NCBI GenBank assembly: GCA_030044295.1
Contig: JASHWB010000371.1
Coordinates: forward strand, 1-12,214
Direction: 5' to 3'
DNA length: 12,214 nucleotides
Origin: Candidatus Acidiferrales bacterium
GTDB lineage: Bacteria > Acidobacteriota > Terriglobia > Acidiferrales > UBA7541
A model generated the notes under the pieces. The model saw only the letters and a list, made by a program, of their open reading frames with translations, searched no databases and was not told the origin of the DNA. The position numbers were made by a program, and so were the translations under genes. Of this stretch, positions 6,974 to 12,214 are shown in pieces (position 1 is the first letter of the stretch; each line of letters starts with the position of its first letter).

Positions 6974-7257
6974 GCTTGCCCCATGTGAGAAGCTCGAGTT
7001 TGACGCGCGAAGAAAACAATCGCAAATGACGTGCCACACAACCGAAGGTTCGACTCTCGGATCTAAGGACTTACGTGCCACCCGACCGCCAAATGACTCC
7101 AGATGTGCCAGTCAGGGAAAGCCTCTGTACACGACGGGCAAGGCCAAGCATTCAGTTTCGAGAATCAGTACCGGAACTAATAAGACCGTCCGACATCCGC
7201 CGCGATCCGCCTATGGCTATGGCTCAGAAGAGGGCTAGGAAGCAGCCCATGGTGTGC
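6974..7257. other. Intergenic region between glk and the small secreted protein gene
   Basis: This 284-bp gap has no convincing gene. The only structure seen is a 9-bp direct repeat, ACGTGCCAC, at 7029-7037 and 7073-7081, about 50-110 bp upstream of the small secreted protein gene, plus a short CTATGG tandem near 7211-7223. No clear terminator for glk and no good promoter were found. The open reading frames crossing it lack family signal or good starts. Confidence 0.4.
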
Positions 7258-8223
7258 CTACGAGTATTTCCAGGCCGCGTATGCGGCACCCTTCAACGGG
7301 CATTCTTCGTCCAAAACGACGTGAACAGGCACGTCCTTGAGCGCGAACCCGCCGGCGTTCGGTCTGCGCTGCATCGCCGCAGCGAACCTACCCTCTTTGA
7401 TCTTCATTAAGATTTTCACCGCGATCCCACCCGCCACGTAGATTCCGCCGCGCGCTACGGCCCGCAGCGCAAGGTTCCCGGCCTCCGACCCATAAATCTC
7501 GATCCACAGGTTCACGGTCTGCACGCATACCGGGCATGTGCCCGCGAAGGCGAGCTGGGTGATCTCCGCCGCGGGATCAATCTGCTGCCCGTCAAACCCT
7601 GGATGCTTGATGGAAGGATTGAGAAATTCGTGAATACGCTGGAATCCGCGTCCCGCCAGAATCAGTTCCTGAAAGACGTATTCGTTTTTCTCCTTCAGAA
7701 ACTTCCACAAATCCGCTTGCTGATCGGTATTCGGAGCGAAGTCCGCGTGGCCCGCCTCCGAAGGCATCGCTACGTACTGGACGCCGTCCCAATAAAGGAT
7801 TGATTCGCCCAGTCCCGTGCCCGCGGCGATTACCGCGCGGGTCGCATTCTCCACCGGCACGCCAGCCGAAATTGTCTCCACGTCATTAGGTCCTAGAACG
7901 CTCACTCCGTAGGCCGTCGCTTGCAAGTCGTTCAGCAGGCGGACGCGCGGCAGTGCCAGAAACTTCGCCATCTCTGCGCCGTCGACGATCCACGGCAGGT
8001 TCGATGCTTGCACGCGGTTCTGCAGAATAGGGCCGGCGATTCCAAAGGCTGCAGCATTTATCTTCGCGGCGGTCTCGTGGAGGAAATCCTGTGCGATTTC
8101 GTGGAGGCCAGCATGTTCGCGGCTCGCGTAACGCTTGTGCGCCACGCGCACCATTGCCCCGTCCTCCACGTTGAATAATCCGAGATTCGACTTCGTTCCG
8201 CCAATGTCACCTGCAAGGATCAT
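7258..8223 (-). CDS. glk: Glucokinase (ROK-independent Glk family, PF02685)
   Basis: A 321-residue cytoplasmic kinase converting glucose and ATP to glucose 6-phosphate. The motifs appear in order: AGDIGGTK (4-11, phosphate loop), GIAGP (61-65), ASNLPW (73-78), LLNDLQATAYG (96-106, with the catalytic base expected at D99), AAGTGLGES (133-141), PSEAGHADFAP (154-164, sugar contacts E156 and H159), YVAGGIAVK (262-270) and CPLKGAAYAA (308-317). The length matches the E. coli enzyme (321 residues). The ATG at 8221-8223 is chosen over an in-frame TTG at 8238 because GGAG lies 7 nt ahead of it. It sits 76 bp downstream of zwf on the same strand, and an operon supplying and consuming glucose 6-phosphate is inferred. 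The usual SGPGL motif reads AGRGF (190-194), a modest divergence. Confidence 0.93.
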   Translation of the reverse strand: MILAGDIGGTKSNLGLFNVEDGAMVRVAHKRYASREHAGLHEIAQDFLHETAAKINAAAFGIAGPILQNRVQASNLPWIVDGAEMAKFLALPRVRLLNDLQATAYGVSVLGPNDVETISAGVPVENATRAVIAAGTGLGESILYWDGVQYVAMPSEAGHADFAPNTDQQADLWKFLKEKNEYVFQELILAGRGFQRIHEFLNPSIKHPGFDGQQIDPAAEITQLAFAGTCPVCVQTVNLWIEIYGSEAGNLALRAVARGGIYVAGGIAVKILMKIKEGRFAAAMQRRPNAGGFALKDVPVHVVLDEECPLKGAAYAAWKYS

Positions 8224-8230
8224 GGCAATT

Positions 8231-8234
8231 CTCC
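8231..8234 (-). promoter_or_regulatory. Ribosome binding site that fixes the glk start
   Basis: GGAG on the minus strand, 7 nt before ATG 8223. It lies inside the reading frame opened by TTG 8238, arguing against that longer start. Confidence 0.7.
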
Positions 8235-8299
8235 GCAAGGATTATGCCGGACTCGACCGTAATTGCCACAGGATGATGAGTGCCCGAATCGTTTTTTCG

Positions 8300-9844
<1,545 letters not shown>

Positions 9845-9867
9845 AAGAAGTCTCCTTAAGGGTCAGG

Positions 9868-9888
9868 CCGAAGACCAAACGGCTTCGG
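9868..9888 (-). promoter_or_regulatory. Hairpin in the zwf leader
   Basis: On the minus strand CCGAAG, a 9-nt loop, then CTTCGG form a perfect 6-bp stem ending 23 nt before the zwf ATG. No T-tract follows, so it is not a terminator. A TTGACG that could be a -35 lies just upstream, at about 9912-9917, but no good -10 is found at the right distance. Any control role is inference. Confidence 0.3.
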
Positions 9889-10005
9889 AATGGTCGAATC
9901 CGGCAAGAGCGTCAAGGCCTGGTACCAATACACCCGATATGGATGCCTCTAGGAGTCGCCCGGCTTCACGACATGCCAGCTGAGTTGCTCGCCGAATCAG
10001 CCAGA

Positions 10006-10527
10006 CTAAGATAGCAGGTAATATCGAATCAAATTGCCGTCAGGCTTGCGCTCTCCGATCCCCACGAACACGTGCCGCGTCAACCAGTCGTGCTTCCCGG
10101 CCTCCACTTCAAACGACGGGCACGCGCGCAGGTAATATTCCGATGGGCCCACCGCGGGCCCTCCGGCGAAAATCATCTCCCGCAAGCGCTGCATCGTGTC
10201 CGGCTTATAGCCCCACAGGTATCCGCGATTGTGCAACAGAATCAGCGTGCCGTCGTCCTCTGCAAGCATGTACCGCGCATCGAATTGCACCGTATTGTCC
10301 GGCCGGAAGAGCGCGTAATCGCCGCCGCTATTCGGCACCACCTTGCCTCGCAATCTCGGCCCGGAGAATTCGCCTCGATCCACATAAACCGCTCCCCGCG
10401 CCGCGCCGCTCGGCATGTTGGAGATCGTTTGCACGCGCTCGAACCAGATGCGCACCTCAAATGCGAAATTCAGCTTCGGCGCCTGCAACGTGGACGTTGG
10501 AAATTCAAGCGGGGCTGTCTCATTCAT
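10006..10527 (-). CDS. DUF3237 family protein
   Basis: A 173-residue protein matching the layout of DUF3237: KLNFAFEVRI near the N-terminus (18-27), GEFSGPRLRGKVVPNSGGD (52-70), FDARYMLAEDDGTL (82-95), NRGYLWG (100-106), SEYYLRACPSFE (129-140), and the closing HVFVGIGERKPDGNLIRYY (152-170). Function is unknown for the family; it is small, soluble and probably a compact beta-barrel. The ATG at 10525-10527 fits the family N-terminus. The frame stays open upstream, with ATGs at 10627-10632 (a faint AGAGG ahead) and a TTG at 10641, which would add up to 38 unrelated residues. It is divergent from the QOR2-like reductase gene and reads toward zwf, 161 bp away. Confidence 0.8.
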   Translation of the reverse strand: MNETAPLEFPTSTLQAPKLNFAFEVRIWFERVQTISNMPSGAARGAVYVDRGEFSGPRLRGKVVPNSGGDYALFRPDNTVQFDARYMLAEDDGTLILLHNRGYLWGYKPDTMQRLREMIFAGGPAVGPSEYYLRACPSFEVEAGKHDWLTRHVFVGIGERKPDGNLIRYYLLS

Positions 10528-10651
10528 CAAATTTCTCGCTTTCGGGCTGGAATGGGCTGCCGTGACTTCGATTCCTTCTTCGATAAAACCGCCAATTCGG
10601 CATTTCGGCGTGATGATGGCGGCGCGCATCATCGCTGTCAAGCCTCTTGCG

Positions 10652-10682
10652 CTTTCCTGAAAGAAACAACCGATGCTAATAT
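10652..10682 (+). promoter_or_regulatory. Possible extended -10 promoter for the QOR2-like gene
   Basis: TGCTAATAT (10674-10682) resembles an extended -10 (TGnTATAAT, 4 of 6 in the hexamer) 33 bp before the ATG. That spacing suits a short leader of roughly 27 nt. The -35 position is poor (TTCCTG), but a palindrome CTTTC-CT-GAAAG (10652-10663) overlaps it and could be an operator. Weak evidence. Confidence 0.35.
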
Positions 10683-10715
10683 GCGCGCGCCTTAATTCTG
10701 ATTTGGGAACTCCAG

Positions 10716-11648
10716 ATGAGCATCCTGATCACAGGCGCTTCGGGCAGCTTCGGCCGTCAGCTCGCGGAAGTTCTGATGCGGAAAGTGCCTGCATCCGAGC
10801 TGATTCTCGTGACGCGCAACCCCTCCGCGCTGGGCGCATTTGCGGCGCGCGGTGCGCAAGTCCGTTCCGGCGACTTCGATAAGCCTCAAACGCTTCCCTC
10901 CGCATTCGCCGGCGCTGAAAAGATGCTCCTGATCAGCACACTCGCGGTTGGACCGCGGCGCCAACACCAACATCGCGCCGCGATCGAAACAGCCGTAGCG
11001 GCCGGCGTTAAACACATCGCGTACACGTCAAGCGTCGGCATTCACCCCCGCAACCCTTCCCTCGCCGAGGCCGATCACATGTTCACCGAGGACCTGCTGC
11101 GGCGGTGCGGAACGGTTTTCACGGTTCTACGCGACGCGCAATACGCCGAGGTGATCGCCACGATGCTTGCTCCCATGGCCCTCCAAACCGGCAAGTGGAT
11201 CATGAGTGCTGGGGAAGGCTGCATGGCCTTCGTCTCGAAACAGGATTGCGTCGCCTCTGCTGCCGCCGTGCTCACTACTCCGGGTCACGAAGGCGCCGTT
11301 TACGAAATCACGGGCCCTCAGCTCTATACTTTCCGGGATGCCGCCGCCCTCGCTGCCGAGATTGGCGGTCGCCCTGTCGAATACGTCTCCGTCAGTCACG
11401 AAGAAAAGCTCGCGTTCTTCGATGCCGCGGGCATTCCCCGCGAATACGTTGAAGGCGAAACCAACTCCGACGGCACGGGCATTTGGGGCAGCGAAGAAAT
11501 GGTTTCCTACGAACGCGCCATTCGCCAGGGTTATTTCTCGATCTGCTCGCACCATGTGGAAATGCTGACCGGCCGCCCAGCACAGTCTTTACGGGAAGTT
11601 TTCCTCGCCAATTTGGTCGCACTCAAGTCAGCCGCAAGCAACCGATGA
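10716..11648 (+). CDS. NAD(P)-binding NmrA/QOR2-like oxidoreductase
   Basis: A 310-residue atypical short-chain dehydrogenase resembling E. coli QorB (YtfG), an NADPH-dependent quinone reductase. The Rossmann motif GASGSFG lies at 7-13. VTRNPSALGAFAARGAQVRSGDFDKP (32-57) is the typical cofactor-selecting strand and loop; R34 suggests NADPH. EKMLLIST (68-75), VKHIAYTSSVGI (98-109) and GHEGAVYEITGP (in the C-terminal half) follow the QOR2 pattern. It has no catalytic YxxxK of classical SDRs, as expected for this branch. There is no signal peptide or membrane helix. The start ATG has only a weak GGGA 9 nt upstream. It is divergent from DUF3237, and the next gene starts 73 bp downstream in the same direction. 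Azoreductase or NmrA-like redox sensing remain alternatives. Confidence 0.85.
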   Translation: MSILITGASGSFGRQLAEVLMRKVPASELILVTRNPSALGAFAARGAQVRSGDFDKPQTLPSAFAGAEKMLLISTLAVGPRRQHQHRAAIETAVAAGVKHIAYTSSVGIHPRNPSLAEADHMFTEDLLRRCGTVFTVLRDAQYAEVIATMLAPMALQTGKWIMSAGEGCMAFVSKQDCVASAAAVLTTPGHEGAVYEITGPQLYTFRDAAALAAEIGGRPVEYVSVSHEEKLAFFDAAGIPREYVEGETNSDGTGIWGSEEMVSYERAIRQGYFSICSHHVEMLTGRPAQSLREVFLANLVALKSAASNR

Positions 11649-11654
11649 TACAAT
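11646..11654 (+). promoter_or_regulatory. Possible extended -10 element before the partial Rossmann gene
   Basis: TGATACAAT overlaps the stop codon of the QOR2-like gene and matches TGnTATAAT with one mismatch in the hexamer. No good -35 is present. It would give the next gene its own transcript with a leader of about 60 nt. Confidence 0.35.
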
Positions 11655-11721
11655 CGCGCCCTAATTCATCGTTCGATGATCTTCGGGCCGGCGGTTAAGT
11701 TTCGTCGCAAGGAGCGGCTAA

Positions 11722-12214
11722 ATGAATGTGGCTCTCATCGGCGCCAGTGGTTTCATCGGGTCGAAAATTCGTGACGAAGCTCTGCGCCGCGGTCACAAAG
11801 TCACCGCGATCGTGCGCCATCCGAATCGCGTGCCGCACCGGCCGCGCCTGACCATCGTTCACGTGGACGTCCTCTGGCGCGACAAGCTTGCGGGCATTTT
11901 GAAGGGCCACGACGCCGTGATCGCCTCCTGGAACGCCGTCCGCGGGGTGACCGGTCCCTGGGTATATGAGCGCTATGTCGCGGGCAATCGCGCCATCCTC
12001 GCCGCCGTCCATCGCGCCGGCATCAAGCGTTTCCTCGCCGTCGGCGGCGCGGCCAGCCTCAAGACGCCCGAAGGCATCGAACTGCTCGATTCGCCACAAT
12101 TTCCCAAAGCGTTCGAACCCGCGAAGCCGGCTATCCGTGGAGTCCGCGAGCTTTTCTACATGCTGAAGAAAGAGCCGAGCCTGGACTGGGCGTTCTTTTC
12201 GCCTACCGTGATGA
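11722..12214 (+). CDS. NAD(P)-binding Rossmann protein, YwnB/COG2910-like (partial, 3' end outside window)
   Basis: The first 164 residues of a protein cut off by the window end. It opens with MNVALIGASGFIGS, placing the dinucleotide-binding motif GASGFIG at 7-13. GHKVTAIVRHPNRV (24-37) is the cofactor-specificity region, HVDV (47-50) ends strand three, and RFLAVGGAASL (103-113) and DWAFFSP (155-161) are typical of the YwnB/COG2910 group of small NAD(P)H-binding proteins, about 205-215 residues long. About 40-50 residues are therefore missing. The start is secure: AAGGAG (11709-11714) lies 7 nt before the ATG. Substrate unknown. It probably shares regulation with the QOR2-like gene upstream, though a possible separate promoter is noted at 11646-11654. 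Confidence 0.88.
   Translation, partial: MNVALIGASGFIGSKIRDEALRRGHKVTAIVRHPNRVPHRPRLTIVHVDVLWRDKLAGILKGHDAVIASWNAVRGVTGPWVYERYVAGNRAILAAVHRAGIKRFLAVGGAASLKTPEGIELLDSPQFPKAFEPAKPAIRGVRELFYMLKKEPSLDWAFFSPTVM

Noticed and set aside
7041..7063. tRNA T-arm-like GGTTCGACTC
   Set aside because: The flanking bases do not form a proper 5-bp T-stem, and no acceptor, D or anticodon arm is found on either side.
6810..7238. 142-codon plus-strand frame starting in a proline run opposite the Gly-rich protein
   Set aside because: The proline run is just the complement of the Gly codons. The minus-strand reading has a real signal peptide.

Overview
The window is ordinary chromosomal bacterial DNA with high G+C and strong GC bias at third codon positions. 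It most resembles an Acidobacteriota genome. The clues are a BBP2/OmpL-like porin with a Pro/Ala-rich N-terminal linker, a DUF3237 gene, a PP2C phosphatase with a Ser/Thr kinase of the SGMASIF type, and an intergenic motif (minus strand, GTCATCCCGAGC then GAGGGATCTGC) that I associate with dispersed repeats in acidobacterial genomes. This assignment is inference from family composition; there is no rRNA or other marker gene.

Layout. At 1-211 there is non-coding DNA with the putative dispersed repeat and a small perfect hairpin. A gamma-class carbonic anhydrase gene follows on the minus strand (212-733). A 242-bp divergent region with a long imperfect inverted repeat separates it from an APC-family amino-acid permease (976-2754), which ends in a textbook rho-independent terminator. 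Next is a signalling pair on the plus strand: a PP2C phosphatase (about 3000-3878), then 8 nt later a Ser/Thr kinase with a C-terminal membrane anchor (3887-4888). A 258-bp leader containing an AT-rich segment precedes an outer-membrane beta-barrel porin (5147-6418), which is closed by a strong terminator.

From 6584 to 10527 the genes run on the minus strand. Read in transcription order they are a DUF3237 protein (10527-10006), glucose-6-phosphate dehydrogenase zwf (9844-8300), glucokinase glk (8223-7258) and a small secreted Gly-rich protein of unknown function (6973-6584). zwf and glk are 76 bp apart, each with a clean Shine-Dalgarno sequence, and together phosphorylate glucose and commit it to the oxidative pentose phosphate or Entner-Doudoroff route. 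No 6-phosphogluconolactonase or 6-phosphogluconate dehydrogenase gene is present next to them. Divergent from DUF3237 are two Rossmann-fold NAD(P)-binding proteins on the plus strand: a QOR2/NmrA-like quinone-oxidoreductase-type protein (10716-11648) and a YwnB/COG2910-like protein (11722 onward) cut by the window end.

I found no mobile element, CRISPR array, RNA gene, phage or defence module, and no clear candidate for a wholly new system. The most interesting points are the kinase's degenerate glycine loop and tail-anchored architecture beside its phosphatase, a roughly 80-residue periplasmic insertion with three DA(S/Q)G motifs in the permease, the small Gly-rich secreted protein, and several unexplained intergenic inverted repeats.
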